Shown: positions 8,002-16,966 of the stretch, in pieces | Layout: every line of letters begins with the position of its first letter | Position numbering within the stretch: position 1 is the stretch's first letter | Source of the DNA: an uncultured Azospirillum sp. | GTDB taxonomy: Bacteria; Pseudomonadota; Alphaproteobacteria; Azospirillales; Azospirillaceae | Direction of reading: 5' to 3' | Length of the DNA: 64,000 nt | Assembly: GCF_946480385.1 (NCBI RefSeq) | Contig: NZ_CAMLJP010000002.1 | Location: forward strand, 1 to 64,000 | Notes under the pieces: generated by a model | What the model was told of the DNA's origin: nothing | Database searches by the model: none | The model's input: the letters and a program-made list of their open reading frames with translations, nothing else | Position numbers and translations under genes: made by a program

Positions 8002-10047
8002 ATGTCCTCACCCGCCGAAGCCCTTCTGAAGCCTCTGCAGATCAAGCATTTGACGATCCGTAACCGCGTGATGAGCACAAGCCATGCGCCGGGTTACGGG
8101 TCCGAAGGCAAGCCGAAGGAACGCTATCAGCTCTACCACGAGGAAAAGGCCAAAGGCGGCATCGGTCTGACGATGTTCGGCGGCTCCTCCTCCGTCGCGG
8201 TGGACAGCCCGGCGGCGCCGTGGAACCAGATTTCCGTCGCCGACGACAGCGTCATTCCTTTCTTCCGCGAATTCTCCGACCGGGTGCATCGCCACGGCGC
8301 GGCGCTGATGATCCAGCTGACCCACATGGGCCGGCGCACCCGCTGGGACACCGAGAACTGGCTGCCCACCGTCTCCGCCTCGGCCGCGCGCGAACCGGCG
8401 CACCGCAACACGCCGAAGGAGATGGAGGATTTCGACTTCAAGCGGATCATCGCCAGCTATGCCGCCGCCGCCCGCCGCTGCAAGGAAGGCGGGCTGGACG
8501 GCTTCGAGCTGTCGGCCGCCCACGGTCACCTGATCGACCAGTTCTGGAGCCCCTCGGTCAACCGGCGCACCGACAAGTATGGCGGCAGCCTGGAAAACCG
8601 CATGCGCTTCGGCATCGAGGTGTTCGAGGCGATCCGCGCCGAGGTCGGCGACGACTACATCGTCGGCATGCGCATGTCGGGCGACGAGCTGATCGACGAC
8701 GGCCTCAGCCATGAGGACTGCATCGCCATCGCCCGCACCTATGCCGAACGCGGGCTGATCGATTTCGTCAACGTGCTGGGTGGACAGGCGCGCGATCATC
8801 TGGCGCACGCCATCTCGTTGCCCAACATGTCCTTCCCGGTCGCCCCCTTCCTGCATCTGGCTAGCGGCATCAAGCGCGAGGCCGGCATTCCCGTCTTCCA
8901 TGCCCAGCGCGTGACCGACCTCGCCACCGCCGCCCGCGCGGTGGAGGAAGGCCATGTCGACATGGTCGCCATGACCCGCGCCCACATCGCCGACCCCCAT
9001 CTGGTGCGCAAGCTGATGGAGGGGCGGCTGGACGACGTGCGTCAATGCGTCGGCGCCGGCTACTGCATCGACCGCATCTATGTCGGCGGCGACGCGCTGT
9101 GCATCCAGAACGCGGCAACCGGGCGCGAAAGCACCATGCCGCATGTGGTCCCGAAGGCGGAGCGCAAGCGACGCGTGGTCGTGGTCGGCGGTGGTCCCGG
9201 CGGCCTGGAAGCGGCCCGCGTCTGCGCCGAACGCGGCCATTCAGTCGTCCTGTTCGAACGCAACGCCGCCCCCGGCGGCCAGATCGGCATCGCCGCCAAG
9301 GCGACCTGGCGCGAGGCGATGAGCGGCATCACCCGCTGGCTGTCGCAGCAGACCGCCAAGCTGGGCGTCGATGTCCGCCTTGGAGTGGAGGCCGACCGCG
9401 CCGCCGTGGAGGCCGAGAATCCCGACGTGGTGATCCTCGCCACCGGCGGCCGGCCCAACCGCGGCGACTTCAAGGGCGCCGATCTGGCGGTGTCGACCTG
9501 GGATGTCCTGACCGGGGCGGTGGAGCCGACCGGGACGGTCCTCATGTATGACGCCACCGGCCAGCATCACGGCGCCTCCTGTGCCGAATTCATGGCCAAG
9601 CGCGGCGCGCTGGTGGAGATCGCCACCCCCGACCGCATGGTGGCGGAGGAGGTCGGCACCACCAACCAGCCGATCCACCTGCGCGAGCTGTACAAGCTGA
9701 ATGTGGTGATGACCACCAACCACCAGCTCGTGGAAATCTATCCGGAGGGCAACCGCCGCGTCGCCGTCCTGCGCAACGAATACACCCACGAGGAAGAGGA
9801 GCGGCTGGTCGACCAGATCGTGGTGGAGCTGGGCACCCTGCCCAACGACGGCCTCTATTTCGATCTGAAGGACCATTCGCTGAACCACGGCGAAACCGAT
9901 CTGGACAGCCTGATCGCCGGCCGGCCGCAACCGGTGCAGGCCAACGGCCACGGCGGCTACACGCTGCATCGCATCGGCGACGCGGTGGCCGGCCGCAACA
10001 TCCACGCCGCCATCTACGACGCGGCGCGTCTTTGCAAGGACATCTGA
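8002..10047 (+). CDS. dgcA: Dimethylglycine demethylase subunit (NADH:flavin oxidoreductase family)
   Basis: The 681-residue protein has an Old Yellow Enzyme-type FMN barrel (about 1-330) and a Cys-containing iron-sulfur segment (CVGAGYC and a later Cys, about 340-360). An FAD/NAD two-Rossmann region follows (VVVVGGGPGGLEAARV near 385). This matches DgcA, which with DgcB oxidises dimethylglycine to sarcosine and releases formaldehyde. The start MSSPAEALL at 8002 fits family length; an upstream TTG at 7969 has no merit. It opens the operon dgcA-dgcB-etfA-etfB-proV-proW-GNAT-pabB. 2,4-dienoyl-CoA reductases share the fold, but the neighbours settle the call. Confidence 0.93.
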   Translation: MSSPAEALLKPLQIKHLTIRNRVMSTSHAPGYGSEGKPKERYQLYHEEKAKGGIGLTMFGGSSSVAVDSPAAPWNQISVADDSVIPFFREFSDRVHRHGAALMIQLTHMGRRTRWDTENWLPTVSASAAREPAHRNTPKEMEDFDFKRIIASYAAAARRCKEGGLDGFELSAAHGHLIDQFWSPSVNRRTDKYGGSLENRMRFGIEVFEAIRAEVGDDYIVGMRMSGDELIDDGLSHEDCIAIARTYAERGLIDFVNVLGGQARDHLAHAISLPNMSFPVAPFLHLASGIKREAGIPVFHAQRVTDLATAARAVEEGHVDMVAMTRAHIADPHLVRKLMEGRLDDVRQCVGAGYCIDRIYVGGDALCIQNAATGRESTMPHVVPKAERKRRVVVVGGGPGGLEAARVCAERGHSVVLFERNAAPGGQIGIAAKATWREAMSGITRWLSQQTAKLGVDVRLGVEADRAAVEAENPDVVILATGGRPNRGDFKGADLAVSTWDVLTGAVEPTGTVLMYDATGQHHGASCAEFMAKRGALVEIATPDRMVAEEVGTTNQPIHLRELYKLNVVMTTNHQLVEIYPEGNRRVAVLRNEYTHEEEERLVDQIVVELGTLPNDGLYFDLKDHSLNHGETDLDSLIAGRPQPVQANGHGGYTLHRIGDAVAGRNIHAAIYDAARLCKDI

Positions 10048-10084
10048 CACTTCCACCCCCGCCACGCGACAGGAGCCGTTCGAC

Positions 10085-12010
10085 GTGATCGCCACCGCTC
10101 TTACAACCGTCGTCCTTGCCGTGCTTGCCATCGGCGCGGCATTGGCCGCCTGGCAGTCACGGCGTTGGCTGGCCGGCCGGCCGGCGGCGGTCGGTGTGGT
10201 CGCCGGCCTGCGCGCCCTGCCCGGCCGCTATCTGGTGGATGTCCACCATGTGGTGGGGCGGACGCCGTTCAACGCCCGCTTCCATGCCTTGGCTGCCGGC
10301 GGCTTCCTTGCAGCGGTCGGGCTGCTGGTGGCGATGGGCGTCGGCCTCGCTGGCTGGCGCATCGTCTGGCTACTGCTGGCCGTGGTGCTGGCGGCGATGC
10401 TGGCGGGATCGCTGATGGTCTGGCATCGTCGGCGGGTGGTCCGCCCGCGCGAGCTGTCGCAAGGGCGTTTCGCCCGCCTGCCGCTGTCGCTTCTTGGATT
10501 TTCCGGCTGTCTGCTTTTGGTGTCCCTTGACCAGTCGCTGGGCGGCGTGATGCCGGAGGCGCTGGCTCTGGTCCTGGTCGCGATCGCCGGGCTGGCATTG
10601 GCCGATCTGGTGTGGGGCGTGTGGAAGGGGCCGCTGAAGCACGCGGTGCATGGGGCGCTGCATCTGGCCTTCCACCCGCGCCCTGCCCGCTTCCACGACG
10701 GCAAGGGGCGCGATACCGGATTGCGGCCGCTGCCGCTCGCCCCCGTGGCGGATGCCGGCATTGCCGAGCCCGGCGCGCTGGGTGTGGAACGTCCGGTCGA
10801 CTTCGCCTGGAACCGGCTGCTCGGCTTCGACGCTTGCGTCCAGTGCGGGCGGTGCGAGACGGCCTGTCCGGCCTATGCCGCCGGCCTGCCGCTGAACCCG
10901 AAGAAGCTGGTGCAGGATCTGGTCGCCGCCATGGACGAACAGGCCAGCGACGCCGCCTATGCCGGCAATCCCCATCCCGGCCGCGGCGTCGGCAAGGCCC
11001 ATGGTGGCGCGGCACTGCCGCTGATCGGGCCGGATGCGATGATCCATCCCGACACGCTGTGGTCCTGCACCACCTGCCGCGCCTGCGTGCAGGAATGCCC
11101 GATGATGATCGAGCATGTGGACGCCGTCGTCGACCTGCGCCGCTTCCAGACGCTGGAACTGGGCGCCACCCCCGGCAAGGCGGCAGTCATGCTGGAGGAG
11201 CTGCGCGCCACCGACAACCCCGGCGGGCGCTCGCTCGCCCGACGCTGGGACTGGGCGGCCGACATGTCGCTGCCCCGGCTGCCGGCCGGCGGCTCCTGCG
11301 ACACGCTGCTGTGGGTCGGCGACGGCGCCTTCGACCTGCGGGTCCAGCGCTCGCTGCGGGCACTGGTGGTGCTGCTGCGCCGCGCCGGGGTGGACTTCGC
11401 CGTGCTGGGCGACGAGGAGCTGGATTGCGGCGACGTCGCCCGCCGGCTCGGCGACGAAGCGACCTTCCAGTCGCTGGCGACCCGCAACGTCGCGACCCTG
11501 AACGCCCGCCGCCTCAATCGCATCGTCACCGCCGATCCGCACGCGCTGCACACGCTGCGCAACGAATATCCGGCCTTCGGCGGCAGCTGGACCGTCGTCC
11601 ATCACACCGCCCTGCTGCTGGAACTGATCACCAATGGCGCGTTGACCGTCACCAAGCCGGTCGGGCGCAGCGTCACCTTCCATGATCCCTGCTATCTCGG
11701 CCGCTACAATGGCGAGATCCAGGCGCCGCGCGCCCTGCTGGACGCCATCGGCGTGGAGCGCCGGGAAATGCTGCGCTCCGGCCTGCGGTCGAGCTGCTGC
11801 GGCGGCGGTGGCGGCGCTCCGCTGACCGACGTGTCGGGCGAACGCCGCATCCCCGACGTCCGCATGGAGCATGTCCGGGAGACCGGCGCCTCGCTGGTCG
11901 CCGTCGCCTGCCCCAACTGCGCCCTGATGCTGGAAGGCGTCGTCGGCCCCCGGCCGGAGGTGGCGGAGATCGCCGAATTGGTGCTCGCCGCGACGGAGAT
12001 CGCCCGATGA
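10085..12010 (+). CDS. dgcB: Dimethylglycine demethylation protein, membrane Fe-S oxidoreductase
   Basis: The 641-residue protein has about five membrane helices in the first 190 residues. Two [4Fe-4S] motifs follow (CVQCGRCETACP near 255; CTTCRACVQECP near 325) and then a CCG-type domain (SSCCGGGGG near 580, CPNC near 615). This layout is typical of DgcB and of membrane oxidoreductases that take electrons to the quinone pool. It starts at GTG 10085 with AGGAG about 10 bases before, and its stop overlaps the etfA start. It likely links DgcA/ETF to respiration. Confidence 0.88.
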   Translation: MIATALTTVVLAVLAIGAALAAWQSRRWLAGRPAAVGVVAGLRALPGRYLVDVHHVVGRTPFNARFHALAAGGFLAAVGLLVAMGVGLAGWRIVWLLLAVVLAAMLAGSLMVWHRRRVVRPRELSQGRFARLPLSLLGFSGCLLLVSLDQSLGGVMPEALALVLVAIAGLALADLVWGVWKGPLKHAVHGALHLAFHPRPARFHDGKGRDTGLRPLPLAPVADAGIAEPGALGVERPVDFAWNRLLGFDACVQCGRCETACPAYAAGLPLNPKKLVQDLVAAMDEQASDAAYAGNPHPGRGVGKAHGGAALPLIGPDAMIHPDTLWSCTTCRACVQECPMMIEHVDAVVDLRRFQTLELGATPGKAAVMLEELRATDNPGGRSLARRWDWAADMSLPRLPAGGSCDTLLWVGDGAFDLRVQRSLRALVVLLRRAGVDFAVLGDEELDCGDVARRLGDEATFQSLATRNVATLNARRLNRIVTADPHALHTLRNEYPAFGGSWTVVHHTALLLELITNGALTVTKPVGRSVTFHDPCYLGRYNGEIQAPRALLDAIGVERREMLRSGLRSSCCGGGGGAPLTDVSGERRIPDVRMEHVRETGASLVAVACPNCALMLEGVVGPRPEVAEIAELVLAATEIAR

Positions 12011-13239
12011 CCACTTCTCAGACCATCCGCCGCCGCGTCGATCCCCGTGCCGAGCGCGCCGCCCGCACAATCCTGACCGGCCAGCGTCCGCGCCTGCTGC
12101 GCCAGCCGGTCGCCGCCGCGACGAACGAGCGCCGCCGCGACCCGCGTGCCATCCGTGAAGGAGCGCTGGTCCAGCGCCAGCCGCGCCCGCGCTACGATTG
12201 GGCGCGCGACGCGGCCTCGGCCGGGAACACCGCGACGGTCGGCGTTGCCATCGCCGCCACGCCCACGATCCCGCTGCAGGTGATCGCCGAACCGGCCTAT
12301 CTGATCGTCGCCATGCTCGACCGCCCCGCCGGCGAGGTCAGCGAGCATGACCGGCAGGTGATCGCCGCCGCCCGCTTGCTGGCCGACGCCGGCGGCGGGG
12401 CGGTGGTGACCGTCTCCACCGGGTCGGGGGAGGCGCTGGCCGAGGCCGGGTCCGACCGCCATGTCGCCCTGCCCGACGGCTGGGCCGACGACTATGTGCC
12501 GGAACGGCGCGCCGCCGCAGCTTCGGCGCTGATGGAGGCGCTGTCTCCCCGCCATATCCTGTTCCCGGACAGCCCGGACGGCGCCGACGTCGCGCGGCGG
12601 GTCGCAGCGGCGGCGGGAGAGCGGCTATTCGCCGGCGTGCAGAGCCTTGGCCCCGACCGCGCCACCCGCCAGTCGGCAGGCGGATCGCTGGAGACCGGAC
12701 ACCGCCCCACCCGGCTGATGACGGTGGCGGCGGATGCCTTCGCCCCGCTCGACGGCGTGCGGCACGAGGCCCGGCCGCTCGACCTCGCCGCTCCGCTGCT
12801 GGCCGGGGAGGAGGTTCTGCCCCGCCTGGGCGGTGCCCGCCGGCTGGCCGTCGATCCCGACGCCCTGTCGCTGTCGGAAACCGACTTCATCCTCAGCGCC
12901 GGCAATGGCGTGACCGACTGGCAGAGCTTCGCCGAACTGGGCGAGGCGCTGGGCGCCACCCGCGCCGGCAGCCGCGTGGTCTGCGACGCCGGCCATCTGC
13001 CGCGCGAACGGCAGGTCGGCGCCTCCGGCACGGTGGTCAGCGCCCGCTGCTACCTCGCCTTCGGCATCGCCGGCGCACCGCAGCATCTTCAGGGCATCAC
13101 CGGCGTCAAGCATGTCATCGCCGTCAACACCGACCTCCACGCCGAGATGATCAAGCGGGCCGACCTGTCCATCGTCGCCGATGCGCAGGCCGTGATGCCC
13201 GCCCTGATCCGGCTTATCCGGGAGCGCCGCCATGCATAA
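12007..13239 (+). CDS. etfA: Electron transfer flavoprotein alpha subunit, dgc-linked
   Basis: The 410-residue ETF alpha subunit has the FAD-binding region RQVGASGTVVSARCY and GIAGAPQHLQGI (about 335-365). ETF with its beta partner accepts electrons from flavin dehydrogenases. The first 75 residues are an Arg-rich extension beyond the usual ETF alpha length of about 310-320, without clear homology. ATG 12007 overlaps the dgcB stop by 4 bp, so the pair is translationally coupled. Its place between dgcB and etfB makes it the dedicated carrier for dimethylglycine oxidation. Confidence 0.9.
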   Translation: MTTSQTIRRRVDPRAERAARTILTGQRPRLLRQPVAAATNERRRDPRAIREGALVQRQPRPRYDWARDAASAGNTATVGVAIAATPTIPLQVIAEPAYLIVAMLDRPAGEVSEHDRQVIAAARLLADAGGGAVVTVSTGSGEALAEAGSDRHVALPDGWADDYVPERRAAAASALMEALSPRHILFPDSPDGADVARRVAAAAGERLFAGVQSLGPDRATRQSAGGSLETGHRPTRLMTVAADAFAPLDGVRHEARPLDLAAPLLAGEEVLPRLGGARRLAVDPDALSLSETDFILSAGNGVTDWQSFAELGEALGATRAGSRVVCDAGHLPRERQVGASGTVVSARCYLAFGIAGAPQHLQGITGVKHVIAVNTDLHAEMIKRADLSIVADAQAVMPALIRLIRERRHA

Positions 13240-14014
13240 TGTCGCCGTCCTGCTGTCCATCGGCCGCCATCCGGTTTCCGGCCGCGCCCGCCGTGCCGCC
13301 ACCGACGCGCAGGCGCTGGAGATGGCGCTGGCTCTGCGCCCGCGGCGGCTGACGGCGATCCATGCCGGCCCCGCCGCCGACGCCGAGGCGCTGCGCGCCT
13401 ATCTCGGCATGGGGCTGGAGCGGCTGACGCTGCTGACCCTGCCGGAGGGAACCGATCCGGTCGAACCGCTGATCGCCCATCTGCGCCAGTTCGCCCCGTC
13501 GATGGTCCTGACCGGGCGGCAGGCGGAGGACGGCGAGGGCAGCGGCATGCTGCCGTATCTGATCGCCCGCGGCCTCGACGCCGCCGTCGTTCCCGACGTG
13601 GTGCGGATCGGCCCTGCCGACGCGCCGGACTCCATGCCGGGCACGGCCGACCTCGTTCAGGCGCTGCCGCGCGGACAGCGGCGGGCATTGACCGCCACCG
13701 GCCGTTTTGTGGCGACAATCCATCCTTCCGCCCCGCCCGCCCGCGCCTCGGCCTTCGGCCCGGCCCGGCGGGGCGTTATCGAGCCGGTGGCGGCCCAGGC
13801 GACCGCCGATCTCTTCCTGTCGGACTGTGAGCATCGGCCATGGCGACCAAAGCCCAAGCTGATGCGCGTGAAGCGCGGCGGATCAGCCCTCGACCGGCTG
13901 AAAGCGGCGACCGAGAGCAAGAGCGGAAAAGGCCAACTGCTGGTCAACCCGACAGCCGAAGCGGGAGCGCTGGCCATTTACGACAGCCTAGTCGAACAGG
14001 GAATGCTTCCATGA
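13232..14014 (+). CDS. etfB: Electron transfer flavoprotein beta subunit, dgc-linked
   Basis: The 260-residue ETF beta subunit shows VLTGRQAEDGEGSGMLPYLIA, the AMP-site region of the family. It forms a heterodimer with the upstream alpha subunit and overlaps its 3' end by 8 bp. Its own stop overlaps a 23-codon open frame that runs to the start of proV. ETF pairs occur in many pathways; assignment to dimethylglycine rests on operon context. Confidence 0.9.
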   Translation: MHNVAVLLSIGRHPVSGRARRAATDAQALEMALALRPRRLTAIHAGPAADAEALRAYLGMGLERLTLLTLPEGTDPVEPLIAHLRQFAPSMVLTGRQAEDGEGSGMLPYLIARGLDAAVVPDVVRIGPADAPDSMPGTADLVQALPRGQRRALTATGRFVATIHPSAPPARASAFGPARRGVIEPVAAQATADLFLSDCEHRPWRPKPKLMRVKRGGSALDRLKAATESKSGKGQLLVNPTAEAGALAIYDSLVEQGMLP

Positions 14015-14082
14015 ATATGCACAACGATCCTCTCAGTCCCACGGGTCACGCGATCGCGCAATCGGGGGGGGCCTGTCGATGA
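14011..14082 (+). CDS. 23-codon coupling ORF between etfB and proV
   Basis: An open frame of 23 codons begins at ATG 14011, overlapping the etfB stop as ATGA. Its TGA ends at 14082, overlapping the proV ATG (14079), again as ATGA. No strong ribosome site precedes proV, so ribosomes may pass from etfB through this frame to proV. The peptide starts MNMHNDPLSP and resembles no family I know. It may be only a translational bridge. Confidence 0.4.
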   Translation: MNMHNDPLSPTGHAIAQSGGACR

Positions 14083-15362
14083 ACACGATGATGCGAAGCG
14101 CGGTTTCGGTCGGCGGTCCGGCCGGCCTTGGCTTTCCCCGCGGCGCCGCCAGGACGAACGTCGGCGATGACGCGGCTGTCCGTCTAGAGGTCCGGAACGT
14201 CTACAAGGTCTTCTCCGCCGATCCCAAACCGGCGCTGACCATGCTGCGCCAGGGCTCCAGCAAGGCGGAGGTTCTGGAAAAGCTGAATGTCAATGTCGGC
14301 GTGCTGGATGCCAGCTTCCAGGTCCGTTCGGGCGAGATCTTCGTCATCATGGGGCTGTCGGGGTCCGGCAAATCCACCATGATCCGCCTGCTGAACCGGC
14401 TGATCGAACCCAGCAGCGGCGAGATCCTGCTCGACGGCAAGGATCTGGTCAGCATGTCCAAGTCCGAGCTGATCCAGGCCCGCCGCCGCAACATGGGCAT
14501 GGTCTTCCAGTCCTTCGCCCTGATGCCGCACTTGAGCGCGCTGGACAACGCCGCCTTCGGCCTGGAAATTTCCGGTGTGCCCAAGGCCGAGCGTCACAAG
14601 GCGGCGCAGCAGGCGCTGGAACAGGTGGGCTTGGGCACCTACGCCCACCGCTTCCCGCGCGAGATGTCGGGCGGCATGCAGCAGCGCGTCGGCCTCGCCC
14701 GCGCGCTGGCCAACGATCCCACCATCCTGCTGATGGACGAGGCCTTCTCCGCCCTCGATCCGCTGATCCGCACCGAGATGCAGGACGAACTGCTGCGCCT
14801 GCAGCGGGAGCATCAGCGCACCATCGTCTTCATCTCCCACGACCTGGACGAGGCGATGCGCATCGGCGACCGCATCGCCATCATGGAAGGCGGCCGCATC
14901 GTGCAGGTCGGCACGCCCTATGAGATCCTCAGCCGCCCGGCCGACGATTACGTCCGCTCCTTCTTCCGCAACGTCGATGCCTCCAAGGTGCTGCGCGCCG
15001 GCGATGTGGCACGCTACGAGGCGACCAACACCGTCATCCGTATGCCCGGCGAACTGGCTCCCGCCCTGCAGCAGCTGCGCGAGAACCACCACAACTTCGG
15101 CTATGTGCGCACCCAGGACGGCCGCTTCGAAGGCGTCGTCTCGCAGACGACGCTGGAACGCGAACTGAAGGGGCCGCAGCCGCGCTTCATCAACGCCTTC
15201 CTGCCCGACGTTCAGAGCGTCAACGCCGCCACGCCCGTCCACGCCCTGCTCGCGCTCGTCGCCGACACCGAATGGCCGGTGCCCGTCGTCGACGACGACC
15301 ACAACTTCCTCGGCGCCATTTCACGCGCCCTCATGCTCCACACCTTGGTTCGGGGGGATTGA
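14079..15362 (+). CDS. proV: Glycine betaine ABC transporter ATPase (ProV/OpuAA family) with CBS domains
   Basis: The 427-residue quaternary-amine-type ATPase has Walker A GLSGSGKST (about 90), Q-loop VFQSFALMPH, signature MSGGMQQRV, Walker B LLMDEAFSALDP and H-loop ISHDLDEAM. All catalytic residues are present. A C-terminal region (about 310-427) is a CBS pair, which in OpuA senses ionic strength or nucleotide. It powers betaine import with ProW. Its ATPase domain is closely related to the degenerate domain fused to a chemoreceptor at 599-2314. The start overlaps a 23-codon frame; only a G-run resembles a ribosome site. Confidence 0.93.
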   Translation: MNTMMRSAVSVGGPAGLGFPRGAARTNVGDDAAVRLEVRNVYKVFSADPKPALTMLRQGSSKAEVLEKLNVNVGVLDASFQVRSGEIFVIMGLSGSGKSTMIRLLNRLIEPSSGEILLDGKDLVSMSKSELIQARRRNMGMVFQSFALMPHLSALDNAAFGLEISGVPKAERHKAAQQALEQVGLGTYAHRFPREMSGGMQQRVGLARALANDPTILLMDEAFSALDPLIRTEMQDELLRLQREHQRTIVFISHDLDEAMRIGDRIAIMEGGRIVQVGTPYEILSRPADDYVRSFFRNVDASKVLRAGDVARYEATNTVIRMPGELAPALQQLRENHHNFGYVRTQDGRFEGVVSQTTLERELKGPQPRFINAFLPDVQSVNAATPVHALLALVADTEWPVPVVDDDHNFLGAISRALMLHTLVRGD

Positions 15363-15365
15363 CCG

Positions 15366-16250
15366 ATGGATTCCGAAATCAGAATCGGCAAGTGGGTCGA
15401 GGAGCTGGTCAGCTTCATGCTCGACCATTTCCAATCGACGTTCGACACGATTGCGACGGTGGTGAACGGCTTCGGCGGCGCCATCGACTATGTGCTGGTC
15501 GGGGCGCCGGCCTGGCTGCTGATCGGGCTGATCGTCGCCATCTCCCTATGGCGTGTCGGTGTCGGCTTCGCCGTCTTCACGGTCGCCGCCCTGGTGCTGA
15601 TCGCCGGCATGGGGCTGTGGACGGAGACCGCCTCCACCCTGGGTCTGGTGTTGACCGCCACCCTGCTCAGCCTGCTGGTCGGCGTTCCGCTGGGCGTCTG
15701 GATGGCGCGCAATCGCGTGGTCGAAAGCATCGTTCGCACCACGCTGGACTTCATGCAGACCATGCCGGCCTTCGTCTATCTGATCCCGGCGGTGATGTTC
15801 TTCGGCCTGGGCCGGGTGCCGGGCATTCTCGCCACCGTGATCTTCGCCATGCCGCCGGCGGTGCGCCTGACGTCGCTGGGCATCCAGCAGGTGCCGGGCG
15901 AGATCGTCGAGGCCGGAAAGGCCTTCGGCTGCCATGACCGCCAGCTTCTGTTCAAGGTGCAGCTGCCGAACGCCCTGCCCTCGATCATGGCAGGCGTGAA
16001 CCAGACCATGATGATGGCGCTGTCGATGATCGTCATCGCCTCGATGATCGGCGCCGGCGGCCTGGGCAACGTGGTGCTGCAGGGCATCCAGCGCCTGGAC
16101 ATCGCACTCGGCTTCGAAAGCGGCCTCAGCGTCGTGCTGCTGGCGATCGTTCTCGACCGCATCACGCAAAGCTTCGGCCAGACCGCTTCCGCGCCACGCC
16201 CGGCACGCTTCGCGTTCCTGCGGCGGTTCCTGCCGGTGCCGGCACGGTGA
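15366..16250 (+). CDS. proW: Glycine betaine ABC transporter permease (ProW family)
   Basis: The 294-residue inner-membrane permease has about six to seven helices. An EAA-type cytoplasmic loop (EAGKAFGCHDRQLLFKVQLP, about 178-197) and the MIVIASMIGAGGLG segment are typical of ProW/OpuAB. It forms the channel with ProV and most likely receives substrate from the binding protein at 2463-3353. It starts 3 bp after proV, and its stop overlaps the next start (GTGA). Confidence 0.93.
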   Translation: MDSEIRIGKWVEELVSFMLDHFQSTFDTIATVVNGFGGAIDYVLVGAPAWLLIGLIVAISLWRVGVGFAVFTVAALVLIAGMGLWTETASTLGLVLTATLLSLLVGVPLGVWMARNRVVESIVRTTLDFMQTMPAFVYLIPAVMFFGLGRVPGILATVIFAMPPAVRLTSLGIQQVPGEIVEAGKAFGCHDRQLLFKVQLPNALPSIMAGVNQTMMMALSMIVIASMIGAGGLGNVVLQGIQRLDIALGFESGLSVVLLAIVLDRITQSFGQTASAPRPARFAFLRRFLPVPAR

Positions 16251-16963
16251 GCGCAGGGGCTCTTCCGGAAGGGGGCTTCGCCGCCGCTCTTCCGGCGCGG
16301 CCCGTGCCACCCCACGGACCGCGGCTGCATGGTGACACTGGGGGCGACATCGGAAACGGCATCCGGGTGGAGCGGCTGACCGGCGCCGCCCTGGCCGACC
16401 GGGTGGAGGAGTTGGCGGTCCTGCGTCTGGCGGTGCTTGGCGAGTTCCCATACCTCTATCCCGGTTCGGTCGCGTACGAGGAACGCTATCTGTCCGGTCT
16501 CGGCGGCCTGCCGGGCGGACTCATCCTCGCCGCCTTCGACCGCAACCGCATGGTCGCGGCCGTCACCGGCGCACCGCTCGACCAGGAACTGGACGCCTTG
16601 CGCGACCCGTTCACCCATGCAGGCTGCGACCCGCGCTCGATCTTCTACTTCGGCGAGGTGGTGGTCCTCCCCTCCCATCGCGGGCGCGGGGTCGGGACCG
16701 CACTGCTTGAGATCGGCGAATCCCACATACGCGACGCAGGCCGCTTCGCGTCCATCGCCTTCGGTGAGATCGTGCGATCCATCGATCATCCCCGCTGCCC
16801 GAACACCTACCGGACGCCCGACACCGCGTGGCGGCGGTTGGGCTATCGATTGGAACCGGAGATCGGCGGAGCCCTGTCCTGGTGCGACGCCGGCGACCGG
16901 GAGGAAACCGCCAAACCCCTTCGCTTCTGGGTCAAGTCCCTCGCCACCAGCATCGGAGCATGA
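16247..16963 (+). CDS. GNAT-family N-acetyltransferase of unknown substrate
   Basis: The 238-residue protein has the GNAT acetyl-CoA signature VLPSHRGRGVGTALL near 145-160. It has a short Gly/Pro-rich N-terminus. It starts at GTG 16247 overlapping the proW stop and ends 3 bp before pabB, so it belongs to the betaine operon. The substrate cannot be told from sequence. Residues typical of aminoglycoside or ribosomal-protein acetyltransferases are not obvious. An amine intermediate of the pathway, or a precursor of the adjoining cofactor pathway, are equal guesses. Confidence 0.8.
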   Translation: MSAGALPEGGFAAALPARPVPPHGPRLHGDTGGDIGNGIRVERLTGAALADRVEELAVLRLAVLGEFPYLYPGSVAYEERYLSGLGGLPGGLILAAFDRNRMVAAVTGAPLDQELDALRDPFTHAGCDPRSIFYFGEVVVLPSHRGRGVGTALLEIGESHIRDAGRFASIAFGEIVRSIDHPRCPNTYRTPDTAWRRLGYRLEPEIGGALSWCDAGDREETAKPLRFWVKSLATSIGA

Positions 16964-16966
16964 CGC

